Source of the DNA: JBLHKE01 sp047619485
GTDB taxonomy: Bacteria; Verrucomicrobiota; Verrucomicrobiia; Verrucomicrobiales; DEV007
Length of the DNA: 6,875 nucleotides
Assembly (NCBI GenBank): GCA_047619485.1
Contig: JBLHKE010000424.1
Coordinates: 1 to 6,875 of the forward strand
Reading direction: 5' to 3'
The notes beneath the pieces are model-generated. The model did not search any database. It had not been told where the DNA came from and saw only the letters and a list, made by a program, of their open reading frames with translations. This document shows positions 1 through 6,385 of this stretch, in pieces (positions within the stretch are counted from its first letter, which is position 1; each line of letters begins with the position of its first letter). The position numbers and the translations under genes are program-made.

Positions 1-3
1 AGC

Positions 4-88
4 CGTAACTTCGATTTCAAAATCGAAGCCCATCGTGCTCGGACTTCATGCTTGGGCACTGCTCTTCGATTTTGAAATCGAAGTTACG
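4..88. repeat. REPIN-like inverted repeat pair (two palindromic arms)
   Basis: A perfect 25-bp inverted repeat lies at 4-28 and 64-88, with a 35-bp spacer. Each arm is itself a hairpin: CTTCGATTT, a 2-nt loop, then AAATCGAAG (9-28 and 64-83). Each arm carries GTAA just outside its hairpin, in mirrored orientation. The spacer adds a short nested stem (CCCA 29-32 with TGGG 53-56), so all 85 nt could fold into one long hairpin. Two inverted REP-like palindromes with a tetranucleotide head separated by a short spacer is the layout of a REPIN, the element mobilised by RAYT transposases. A RAYT gene lies about 5.5 kb away. The repeat is seen directly; the REPIN identity is inferred, since no further copy is visible in the window. 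Confidence 0.6.
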
Positions 89-107
89 CCATCGCCTGCG
101 GCGATGG
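89..107. repeat. 8-bp perfect hairpin, possible 3' end structure of the operon
   Basis: CCATCGCC (89-96), loop TGC, GGCGATGG (100-107) form a perfect GC-rich stem. It abuts the right arm of the inverted repeat and lies 29 nt beyond the stop codon of the minus-strand glycosyltransferase operon. There is no T-run after it on either strand, so it is not a canonical intrinsic terminator. It could block 3' exonucleases, support a non-canonical terminator, or be part of the adjacent repeat element. Confidence 0.5.
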
Positions 108-136
108 GATTTCCCGACAGTCTCTGGGGCTTCAGG

Positions 137-1363
137 CTACAGCTTTAGCCACTTCGTGTCGGCGATGGCTTGGCGGAGGTTGGCTAGTTTCTCCTCTGGG
201 GTCTTGCCGACGTCGGAGGTTAAATTTTTGCAGGCACCCATCACCCGCGCTAGTGCGAAGCGTTTGGAACTGAGCAACCCGTTGCGCAATTTGGCGAGCT
301 CCTTGGCGGCTTTGGAATCGGTTCGGTAGCGATCCTTTTCGACACGCAGATGCTCGTACCTCTCGGCCAGGCCGGTGCTGGCGGAGAGCGCACCCCTGGT
401 CAGATCGTGGGCGTTGATCAGGGCACGGTTGGGGAAATTCTCCAGCTCGGGGAAGCTCTCTTCGTCGAGGCCCTCTACCAGTGTTAGGATTTCTTGCTCG
501 CTGGTGCCTTTTGCTGCGAGCTGCGCCAGAAGGAGCTGCAGCAGGCCATGGTGGAGACTGGAAACGTTGTCGGCAGCGCCGTGCAGGTAGCGGTAGAGAC
601 GCTGGCGCAGCTTCGGCTCGCTACGGAAGCGCGGCGCTAGCTCTGCCAGCAGGTCGAGGTGCATGCGCAGCATCTCGCGAACGAGCGGCGCGGGTGCGGT
701 GGTAATGGTATTGGTACTGTGGACTCGGTAATTGCAGAGCTTTTCCGGTATCAGGCCAAGCTGATCCTCCAATACAGCCTTGGCGAGGAAGTAGTAGTCG
801 TGGTTGAAGCGGTACGGCCGGAACGGGTTCGCGTTGAGGTAGCTGGTGCGCGCGATGACGTTGGTGGTGGTGGCAGGGAAGTTGGCCTGCCCGAGCCAGG
901 TCTCGAGTTCGGCGTCGATCGACCAGATGGCGTCGAACCATTTCATCCGCGCGTTGCCACGATCCAGCGCGCCGTCATTCTCGTCGATGACGTTGATGCC
1001 CGTACAGAGGACGGATTTCTCCGGGTTCTGCTCAAACCACGGCAGGCAGCGCTCGAAGCGGTCGCCGACGTAGTGGTCATCGGAGTTGAGGATGCTGATC
1101 AAGTCGCAGTCCTCGGCCGCACGGGCAATGCAGCGGCCAATCGTCTCGTGCGCGCCTACGTTCTCCTGCGCGGTAAACTCGATCTGGCCACGCGCAGCGT
1201 AGCCCTCGAGGATCTCGACCGAGCGGTCAGAGGAACCGTCGTCGATGACGACGATGCGGTCGGGCGGACGCGTCTGCTCAAGGCAGGAATCGACCGCCTT
1301 CCCGATGTACTGCTCGTGGTTGTAGCAGGGGATGACGACCCCGAGGCGTGGGATTGTGCTCAT
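137..1363 (-). CDS. Family 2 (GT-A) glycosyltransferase
   Basis: A 408-residue protein predicted to transfer a sugar from a nucleotide donor onto a glycan or lipid-linked acceptor in the cytoplasm. The N-terminus is a typical GT2 start (LGVVIPCYNHEQYI, residues 7-20). DDGSSD (41-46) is the nucleotide-binding acidic motif, NSDD (93-96) supplies the DxD-type metal site, and HD (188-189) sits where the catalytic base is expected. NYRVHSTNT (211-219) closes the GT-A domain. Residues from about 235 on are a helical tail with no domain I recognise, and no membrane segment is visible. The ATG at 1363 is preferred over an upstream in-frame ATG at 1414: it lies 1 nt after the stop of the preceding glycosyltransferase gene and puts the conserved beta strand at the N-terminus. 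It is the last gene of the operon; the stop is TAG. The sugar and acceptor cannot be deduced. Confidence 0.9.
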   Translation of the reverse strand: MSTIPRLGVVIPCYNHEQYIGKAVDSCLEQTRPPDRIVVIDDGSSDRSVEILEGYAARGQIEFTAQENVGAHETIGRCIARAAEDCDLISILNSDDHYVGDRFERCLPWFEQNPEKSVLCTGINVIDENDGALDRGNARMKWFDAIWSIDAELETWLGQANFPATTTNVIARTSYLNANPFRPYRFNHDYYFLAKAVLEDQLGLIPEKLCNYRVHSTNTITTAPAPLVREMLRMHLDLLAELAPRFRSEPKLRQRLYRYLHGAADNVSSLHHGLLQLLLAQLAAKGTSEQEILTLVEGLDEESFPELENFPNRALINAHDLTRGALSASTGLAERYEHLRVEKDRYRTDSKAAKELAKLRNGLLSSKRFALARVMGACKNLTSDVGKTPEEKLANLRQAIADTKWLKL

Positions 1364-1364
1364 G

Positions 1365-3275
1365 TTAGGAGAAACCGAGGATCCGCGAGAACCAGCGTTT
1401 GGAGTACTGGGCACGCGCCGTGTCGGTGCCGGGTGCCGGGAGGCGGTTGCGGATCCGGAAGGGACCGATCCGGCGGTGGGTGATAGGGCGTTGGAGCTTA
1501 AGATGATCGACGGTTGAGGCCTTGATGACAGCGGCGAGCTCTGCGTCGGAGACGCTGACCAGATCGAAGTCGGGCGCGAGTGCGGAGAGCAATCCCTGGC
1601 CCGGCCGCGGGTGCTCCTCGATGGCGCCGCTGAGTTTGCAGCCGGTGAGTTTTTTCACCAACCACGCGCACAGCGCCCCGTCGGAGCGGGCGAAGTGGAT
1701 GCGCGGGATGTCGCGCTTCTCGAGGATCGCGATCAGGCGCAGCGCCCGGCGCGCCTCTTTGAAAAACAGCTCGCCACTCACTGCGGTACCGAGCTCGTTG
1801 CGTATAACTTCTAGTTTAGCGGCATACTCCGGGTTCGCGCGCCACTCGGCCTCCAACACGATCCCGTCGGGGAGGAATTCGAGGTGCGTGGCGAGCGGGT
1901 CATCCTTCCGGTAGCGGTGGTGGAGGTTGGCTGAGATGGGCAAAAAATTTGGATCCTCGATCGCCAGGGCGGTCTCCTCGTGGAGGAAGAGGTGCTGTGG
2001 TGGCGGCCACTCGTTGATGAGATAGATCAGCTGTTCGCCAGCGACGGGGTTGGCGGGTTGGGCTTTTTCCTCGAAGAACTGGCGCAAGTGGCCACAGGTC
2101 TTCTCGAGCTCAAAACGTTCTCCAGCGACCACTTTTCCTGCCGCACCATAGCGGGCGCGGAGCCCAGGATCGGCAGCGAGTTTTCCAAGGGCATCTGCGA
2201 GCGCGTCCTCATTCTCGGGCTCGACGAGGATGCCGGTCTCGCCGTCGTCGACCATCTCGGGGATGCCGACGAGCTTGGTGGAGACGACCGGGAGTGCCGC
2301 GGCCATCGCCTCCATGATAACGGTCGGCAGAATGTCGCTGGCGCCCTTGCTATCGACGATCGATGGCAGCGCGAACACGTGGCTGTCGGCGAGCGCAGCC
2401 TTAAGTTCGTCGTGGCTGCGGCGCCCAGCGAGGATGATTTGTTGCTTTGTTAATTTCAGCCCCGCGCGCAATTCGGAGAGGCGTTCGAGCCACGGCCCGT
2501 CGCCGGCGATTGTGCACTCGAACGGGATGCCGCGGTCGCGCAGTTTGGCGCAGGCACCGAGCAGATGGTGGAAACCCTTGAACTCGATTAGCCGGCCTAT
2601 GGCGATGATTTTCAGTGGCTCGCCAGCGGGGGCTTCCGGGGCGACCGGGAAACTGGCGGTCTCGATTCCGTTGTAGACGCGGTGGATTTTCTCCTTCGAA
2701 TCGGGGCACATGTCCTGGAGCAATCGCTTGCTGAAGTCGGACACAGCGATGACGAATTCCGCCTCGCGGCACATCTCAGCAAGAAGCTCCCGGCTACCGA
2801 GGTCGACCATGAAATCTTGCGCGTGCGCGGTGAAGGAAAATGGTAGCCCGAGTTTTTTCAGGAACAGGGCGGTGTGCGTGGCGCGGTTGGCAAAGTGGAC
2901 GTGGACGTGGGAGACGCCACGCGTACGGAACAACCGGCAGAAATACAGCGCGTTACGTGCGCGCAGGTTGGCCTTGTATTCGGTGCCGTAGGCTTTGTCG
3001 TGTGCTGCGACGAGTTCGGCGAGCGGTGCCCAACTGCCATCTGCCTCGGCGAATTTCTGCATCGCCTGGAGAACTTTCGCCGGCGGCGGGTAGTGGGCGT
3101 TGGCCTTGATATTGGCGAGGCGCTCGTGGCGAAAGCTGTCGGGTGGAGCATTGAGAGAACCGATGCAGAGAGGCACGCCAGCGGCCTCGAGCGCGAGCAT
3201 CTCAGAGTCGCAGAAGGTTTGCGAGGCGATCGGGTAACGCGAGAATAGGTAGGCGATCTTTGGCTGTGCGGGCAT
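1365..3275 (-). CDS. GT4-family glycosyltransferase with extra C-terminal half GT-B domain
   Basis: A 636-residue protein. Residues 1 to about 400 form a complete GT-B fold of family GT4: acceptor-lobe HFAN (127-130), TAHAQDF (149-155), the YNGIE linker (201-205), IGRLIEFKG (226-234), GDGP (258-261) and the donor-binding IMEAMA with Glu322, then GIPEMVDDGETGILV (337-351). The usual E-x7-E pair reads D314-x7-E322. Residues about 413-590 look like a second copy of the N-terminal acceptor lobe: QLIYLINEWPPPQHLFLHEE parallels KIAYLFSRYPIASQTFCDSE, and the later RIHFA..., LVKKLTGCKLSGAIEEH and LVSVSDAEL parallel HVHFA, FLKKLGLPFSFTAHA and VIAVSDFSK. No second donor lobe follows. Family GT4 enzymes make capsule, O-antigen or exopolysaccharide linkages; the exact substrate is unknown. 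The start lies 7 nt after the stop of the exported protein gene and the stop (TAA) lies 1 nt before the GT2 start, so translation is probably coupled. No strong Shine-Dalgarno sequence precedes the ATG. Confidence 0.9.
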   Translation of the reverse strand: MPAQPKIAYLFSRYPIASQTFCDSEMLALEAAGVPLCIGSLNAPPDSFRHERLANIKANAHYPPPAKVLQAMQKFAEADGSWAPLAELVAAHDKAYGTEYKANLRARNALYFCRLFRTRGVSHVHVHFANRATHTALFLKKLGLPFSFTAHAQDFMVDLGSRELLAEMCREAEFVIAVSDFSKRLLQDMCPDSKEKIHRVYNGIETASFPVAPEAPAGEPLKIIAIGRLIEFKGFHHLLGACAKLRDRGIPFECTIAGDGPWLERLSELRAGLKLTKQQIILAGRRSHDELKAALADSHVFALPSIVDSKGASDILPTVIMEAMAAALPVVSTKLVGIPEMVDDGETGILVEPENEDALADALGKLAADPGLRARYGAAGKVVAGERFELEKTCGHLRQFFEEKAQPANPVAGEQLIYLINEWPPPQHLFLHEETALAIEDPNFLPISANLHHRYRKDDPLATHLEFLPDGIVLEAEWRANPEYAAKLEVIRNELGTAVSGELFFKEARRALRLIAILEKRDIPRIHFARSDGALCAWLVKKLTGCKLSGAIEEHPRPGQGLLSALAPDFDLVSVSDAELAAVIKASTVDHLKLQRPITHRRIGPFRIRNRLPAPGTDTARAQYSKRWFSRILGFS

Positions 3276-3282
3276 CAGATAT

Positions 3283-5028
3283 CTAGCCGTTTTTCAGACG
3301 TGTGTACTCGCTGCGCACAGTGTCCCAAGTGGAGAAGATCTTCGCCTTGAACTCCTCGCCCTCGGTGGAATCTTTATCAGAGATCCCAGCGTAGGTGCCG
3401 ATGTTCTTAAGTAGGCTGCTCATCATCTCGCCGAGCTCTCGGGTCGCGGGCTCCAGGATCGGCTGGATACGGTTGACCTCTTCATACGCAGCGAGGACGA
3501 CAGGCCGCTGGGCGCTTCCCTGTTTCTGCATCGCAGCGACCACCGGTCCAGTGGCGTGGTAGAGGGCGGCCAAGGAGCCGTTGCGGGTCAGGTATTCTGG
3601 TAGCGATCCTGCACCCACATCGATGAGGAGTTTGGCGGAGGCGTGATCCGGGGTGGCGGCGATAATCTTTGCAAACTCTTCTCTGACGACGCTGAGCTCA
3701 ATCATCGAATTGATCACCTCACCCTTGGCGACTTCCTGCACCCGCTCGAAGATGCCTTGGCTGGCGGCGAATTTCTCGTCGTTCTCGTTCCGCTCGGCAT
3801 CGGCGAGTTCCACGGCCTGCTCCAGAGAGCCCACGAGGATGATCTGGAAGCGGAGGAAAGGTTCGATCTCGCCGAGCAGCGCCATGTCCTGTAGCTCCGG
3901 GAGGTTGTCGCTCGGCACCAGGATCGTGTCGATGTCGATCGATTTGAAAGACTGCAGGCGCTGGAAGATTTTGTCGGTGGCGATAATACTGCCCTCCGGG
4001 TCAAGCATGCCGAACGCGATAGTTCTCGGATCAAGGTCGCGCTCGCGGATGAGGGAGTCGGCGAGGATCGCAGAGGGCAGAATAAGTGCGTTGTCATCGC
4101 CGTAGCCTGTGGCGACACTCATGACTAGGACGCCACCACCCTCGGGCCAACCGCCTTCTAGTTCGGTTAGGGCACTGACGATCGAGTCCCGCTGCTGGTT
4201 GAGCGGCTGGCTGGTATCGCCGTCCTCATCAGAGAAGACGATGGCTAGCGGCCCGGTGCCACCACCCGTCTTGAGGTCGCCGTTGATATTGATCAGTGTG
4301 GCGGTTTTGCCGTCAACGCCGATCGCTGAATACGAGCCCTGCGCGGTGCGGTTAGGGGTCGGCACGAGTGGAACATCGACGGGGTCTGGGGTGGTGCTCG
4401 AACCAGAAGCCGGTTCGGGTTTGTCCTTCCTTCGGTCTGGGAAGACAAACTCGGAGCTACCGCTACGGACGATCGGTCCCCAACCGGGGAAGATGGCTTC
4501 GGGGAGACGTGTCGGGTAGCGGTTGCTCTCGCCTAGATTCTTGGGATCGAGCTCACGCGCGATGTCGACGAGGCAGAACTGCAACACGTTCTCGTCCTTG
4601 CCTTTCTCAGAGGATTCGAGATAGGAGGCGATCTCCCAGAGTGTGGCCGCAACCTCAGCTAAGGTACTGAATTCTGGAACCGCTCCAGGCATCTCTCCTC
4701 TGCGCAACTGGCGGTTGGCGTCGATCGCGGCCGGGGACGTCCCGTCAAGCCGGAGGGCGACGGCGAGAGCCTTGGCTCGCAGCCGATGATCGACCTCCTC
4801 CGCACCTGGAAAGTTCGAGGCGAGCGCAGCGAGCGCCTTGACCGTGGAAGCCACCTCCTGCTGTTCGAGGAGGAGTGCCTCGCGGGCGAAGAGTTTTCGG
4901 TCGAAATTCGGCTCCGAGTAGCGCCCATCTCCTTGGGCGACCGATTCGGGCACCAACGCACTGCTCACGAGACAAAGCGCGAGGCTAGCTAGTAATTGGC
5001 GGAGATATGTCTGGCGTTGATGGGGCAT
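3283..5028 (-). CDS. Exported protein with Lon/S16 protease-like middle domain
   Basis: A 581-residue protein. Residues 1-31 look like a Sec signal peptide: Arg5 and Arg10, a hydrophobic stretch about 12-27, and probable cleavage after SVA (29-31). Cys19 has Leu before it, so it is not a lipobox. Residues 40-165 are mainly helical, and 197-227 form a Pro/Ser-rich linker. Residues about 232-410 resemble the Lon proteolytic domain: a GGGTGPLAIVFS strand region, the helix 274-292, LPSAILADSLI (317-327) in place of Lon's GPSAG helix, IAFGMLDPEGSII (337-349) in place of MTGEITLRGQV, then TDK (351-353) and DTILVPSDN (367-375), matching Lon's KTVLIPxEN. Ser319 and Lys353 fall near the catalytic Ser-Lys positions, but the glycines around them are lost and their spacing is shorter, so activity is uncertain. 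Residues 415-581 are helical. The ATG at 5028 is chosen because it starts the signal peptide; an upstream extension would overlap the divergent thioesterase gene. First gene of the operon; stop TAG. Confidence 0.72.
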   Translation of the reverse strand: MPHQRQTYLRQLLASLALCLVSSALVPESVAQGDGRYSEPNFDRKLFAREALLLEQQEVASTVKALAALASNFPGAEEVDHRLRAKALAVALRLDGTSPAAIDANRQLRRGEMPGAVPEFSTLAEVAATLWEIASYLESSEKGKDENVLQFCLVDIARELDPKNLGESNRYPTRLPEAIFPGWGPIVRSGSSEFVFPDRRKDKPEPASGSSTTPDPVDVPLVPTPNRTAQGSYSAIGVDGKTATLININGDLKTGGGTGPLAIVFSDEDGDTSQPLNQQRDSIVSALTELEGGWPEGGGVLVMSVATGYGDDNALILPSAILADSLIRERDLDPRTIAFGMLDPEGSIIATDKIFQRLQSFKSIDIDTILVPSDNLPELQDMALLGEIEPFLRFQIILVGSLEQAVELADAERNENDEKFAASQGIFERVQEVAKGEVINSMIELSVVREEFAKIIAATPDHASAKLLIDVGAGSLPEYLTRNGSLAALYHATGPVVAAMQKQGSAQRPVVLAAYEEVNRIQPILEPATRELGEMMSSLLKNIGTYAGISDKDSTEGEEFKAKIFSTWDTVRSEYTRLKNG

Positions 5029-5114
5029 CGGCAGGCGCGGCCACTGTAACGTCGGCAGCTGGGATTGGATAGGCGAAATCTTGCTCCTAGGCAGTCGCTG
5101 GGCGAGAATGCCGG
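5029..5114. promoter_or_regulatory. Divergent intergenic region between operon and thioesterase gene
   Basis: These 86 bp separate two divergently transcribed genes and so must hold, or lie next to, the promoters of both. I see no convincing -35/-10 pair or operator palindrome. A GGGCGAGA stretch (5100-5107) just upstream of the thioesterase ATG is only a weak ribosome-binding-site candidate. The region's role is inferred from gene layout alone. Confidence 0.35.
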
Positions 5115-5552
5115 ATGCCAGAGGAAAAACCGCCAGAGAGCGCCAACCAGTCCACCAAGCCATCGATCGAAACGCACGAGGAGGTGATGTTTTTTGACAC
5201 CGACTGTGGTGGCGTGGTGCACAACATCGCATACTTGCGCTTCATCGAAACGGCGCGCACTCGGCTCGGAGCAAAACTCGGTCTGTCGTTGGCAGAAATG
5301 TCAAAAACCAACCTATTTCCCGTGGTTGTGCGGACGGAGATCGACTACCGCAAGCCAGCGAAACTAGGCGACCACCTCACAGTGCGCGGTAGGCTCGAGA
5401 AGTTCGACCGCGTGCGCTTCTGGTGTGGCTTTGAGATCGTGCGCGACGCAGACGGGACGCAGCTCATCACCAGCCGCCAGCTGCTCGCCATGGTGCAGAT
5501 GCCCGCTGGCCGCCCAGTGCGCCTTCCAGATGACTGGAAGCGTTTCAACTGA
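5115..5552 (+). CDS. Acyl-CoA thioesterase, 4HBT hotdog fold (YbgC/FadM-like)
   Basis: A 145-residue single-domain hotdog protein predicted to hydrolyse acyl-CoA thioesters in the cytoplasm. The signature FFDTDCGGVVHNIAYLRF (26-43) matches the 4-hydroxybenzoyl-CoA thioesterase family motif; by homology Asp30, the second Asp of DTD, is the catalytic carboxylate. Glu45 in FIETAR matches the conserved position on the hotdog helix. The following strands (VVVRTEIDYRKPAKLGDHLTV, about 70-90, and FWCGFEIV, 102-109) are typical. Length fits the family; the first 20 residues are an extra polar leader. An internal ATG at 5187 would begin at MFFDTD and cut off the first strand, so 5115 is preferred. It is transcribed away from the glycosyltransferase operon. 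The chain length or aromatic nature of the substrate cannot be read from the sequence. The stop is TGA. Confidence 0.88.
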   Translation: MPEEKPPESANQSTKPSIETHEEVMFFDTDCGGVVHNIAYLRFIETARTRLGAKLGLSLAEMSKTNLFPVVVRTEIDYRKPAKLGDHLTVRGRLEKFDRVRFWCGFEIVRDADGTQLITSRQLLAMVQMPAGRPVRLPDDWKRFN

Positions 5553-5583
5553 GAGCTCAATCGGAACCAGATCGACCAGAGAC

Positions 5584-5593
5584 AGATTAATCT
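5584..5593. repeat. 10-bp perfect palindrome
   Basis: AGATTAATCT is a perfect palindrome in the AT-richer gap between the thioesterase gene and the transposase remnant. It could be an operator half-site pair or chance. The gap (5553-5626) shows no convincing terminator. A TATATT at 5619-5624 resembles a -10 box, but it has no well-spaced -35 partner (TTGCAT at 5593-5598 is 20 nt away). Confidence 0.25.
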
Positions 5594-5660
5594 TGCATTA
5601 GTCCAGGAAATATGTGTTTATATTCGATGCCTCGCCGTCGTTTTATTTTGTCTGCTGTTC

Positions 5661-5686
5661 GAAGCAGTTCGTATTAACACTGCTTC
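5661..5686 (+). repeat. Stem-loop enclosing the first premature TAA
   Basis: GAAGCAGT (5661-5668) and ACTGCTTC (5679-5686) form a perfect 8-bp inverted repeat with a 10-nt loop containing the TAA at 5675-5677. It lies 9 nt upstream of the ATG at 5696. It could affect reinitiation there or be chance; in the intact ancestor it would have been coding sequence. Confidence 0.3.
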
Positions 5687-5695
5687 AGCCGTGTT

Positions 5696-6385
5696 ATGGA
5701 TCGGAGATTTGTTTTTGAAATTCACGAGCGCAATGTGTTTCGAAAACTCATGCGGCAAGTGGAGGCGTTCTCTGGTGTGCGGGTGTTGACTTGGACGATC
5801 TTGTCGAACCATTTTCACGTGCTACTCGAGGTACCGCCTCGGCCTGATATCGAACCCTCGGATGACGAGATTTTGCAGCGATGCCGGGCGCTCTATTCCG
5901 CGGATGCGATCATCGCAGTGGAGTGGGAATTTGCGGAGGTTCGGCGGATTGGTGGAGAGGTTCACGCTGCTCTGCGGGAGCGGGTGCTCGACCTGAGCGA
6001 ATTCATGAAAACCCTGAAGCAGAAGTTTACGACCTGGTTCAACCGCAAGCACGACCGCGTCGGGTGTCTGTGGGAAGCGCGCTTCAAGAGCTTGATCGTT
6101 GAGGGTCACTGGAATTCTTTGCTAAAGATCGCAGCCTACATCGATCTGAACCCGGTCAGGGTCGGCCTAGTGGGCGACCCGAAGGACTACCGCTGGTGCG
6201 GCTACGGTGAGGCGGTCGCGGGGGATCGGGTGGCGCGCCGTGGGATCTCGGCAGCACTCACGGATCTCAAGGCAGATGCCAACTGGGGAGATGTGAGGCC
6301 GCGCTACCGGAAAATTCTATTCGGGGTCGGTGAGAAAAATGCTGACCGCAATGGGTTGTCGCGCAAAGCGGTGGCAAAAGTCTAA
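5696..6385 (+). CDS. Transposase, RAYT/IS200-like Y1_Tnp, truncated open frame
   Basis: This 229-codon frame is the surviving central part of the RAYT pseudogene. In active relatives such enzymes cut and join single-stranded REP hairpins. It begins at MDRRFVF, about 23 codons inside the ancestral start, and no clear ribosome-binding site precedes the ATG. ILSNHFHVLLEVP (35-47) contains the HuH metal site, His39-Phe40-His41. LKQKFTTWFNRKH (107-119), RVGCLWEARFKS (121-132) and AAYIDLNPVRVGLV (146-159) are family blocks. There is no Tyr from residue 68 to 147, the span where the nucleophilic Tyr of Y1 transposases normally lies; Phe111 or Phe115 takes its place. With the N-terminal strand and about 77 C-terminal codons missing, this product is probably inactive. 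An automated annotation would call it an intact transposase. Confidence 0.75.
   Translation: MDRRFVFEIHERNVFRKLMRQVEAFSGVRVLTWTILSNHFHVLLEVPPRPDIEPSDDEILQRCRALYSADAIIAVEWEFAEVRRIGGEVHAALRERVLDLSEFMKTLKQKFTTWFNRKHDRVGCLWEARFKSLIVEGHWNSLLKIAAYIDLNPVRVGLVGDPKDYRWCGYGEAVAGDRVARRGISAALTDLKADANWGDVRPRYRKILFGVGEKNADRNGLSRKAVAKV

Noticed and set aside
4..88. CRISPR repeat pair
   Set aside because: There are only two copies, in inverted rather than direct orientation, and no cas gene is present.
89..107. Canonical Rho-independent terminator for the minus-strand operon
   Set aside because: The stem is strong but no T-tract follows it on the minus strand, so it is recorded only as a hairpin.
1364..1414. 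Upstream start (ATG 1414) for the GT2 gene
   Set aside because: It adds 17 polar residues that overlap the end of the GT4 gene and are atypical before a GT2 beta-strand; ATG 1363 lies 1 nt after the GT4 stop.
659..1483. Long plus-strand open frame (274 codons) opposite the GT2 gene and the end of the GT4 gene
   Set aside because: It is antisense to well-supported glycosyltransferase genes, low in complexity (Val/Asp/Arg-rich), and has no domain motif; a typical GC-rich shadow frame.
5029..5232. N-terminal extension of the exported Lon-like protein to an ATG at 5232
   Set aside because: It would overlap the divergent thioesterase gene by over 100 bp and bury the signal peptide starting at 5028 inside the protein; the extension has no recognisable domain.
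5593..5624. Sigma-70 promoter (TTGCAT ... TATATT) for the transposase
   Set aside because: The spacing is 20 nt for the best -10 match and the -35 matches only 3 of 6 positions; too weak to call.
5675..6385. TAA read as a sense codon (recoding) in the transposase
   Set aside because: TAA ends the GT4 gene at 1365-1367 in the same window, and I see no recoding signal shared by the two sites; pseudogene decay is simpler.
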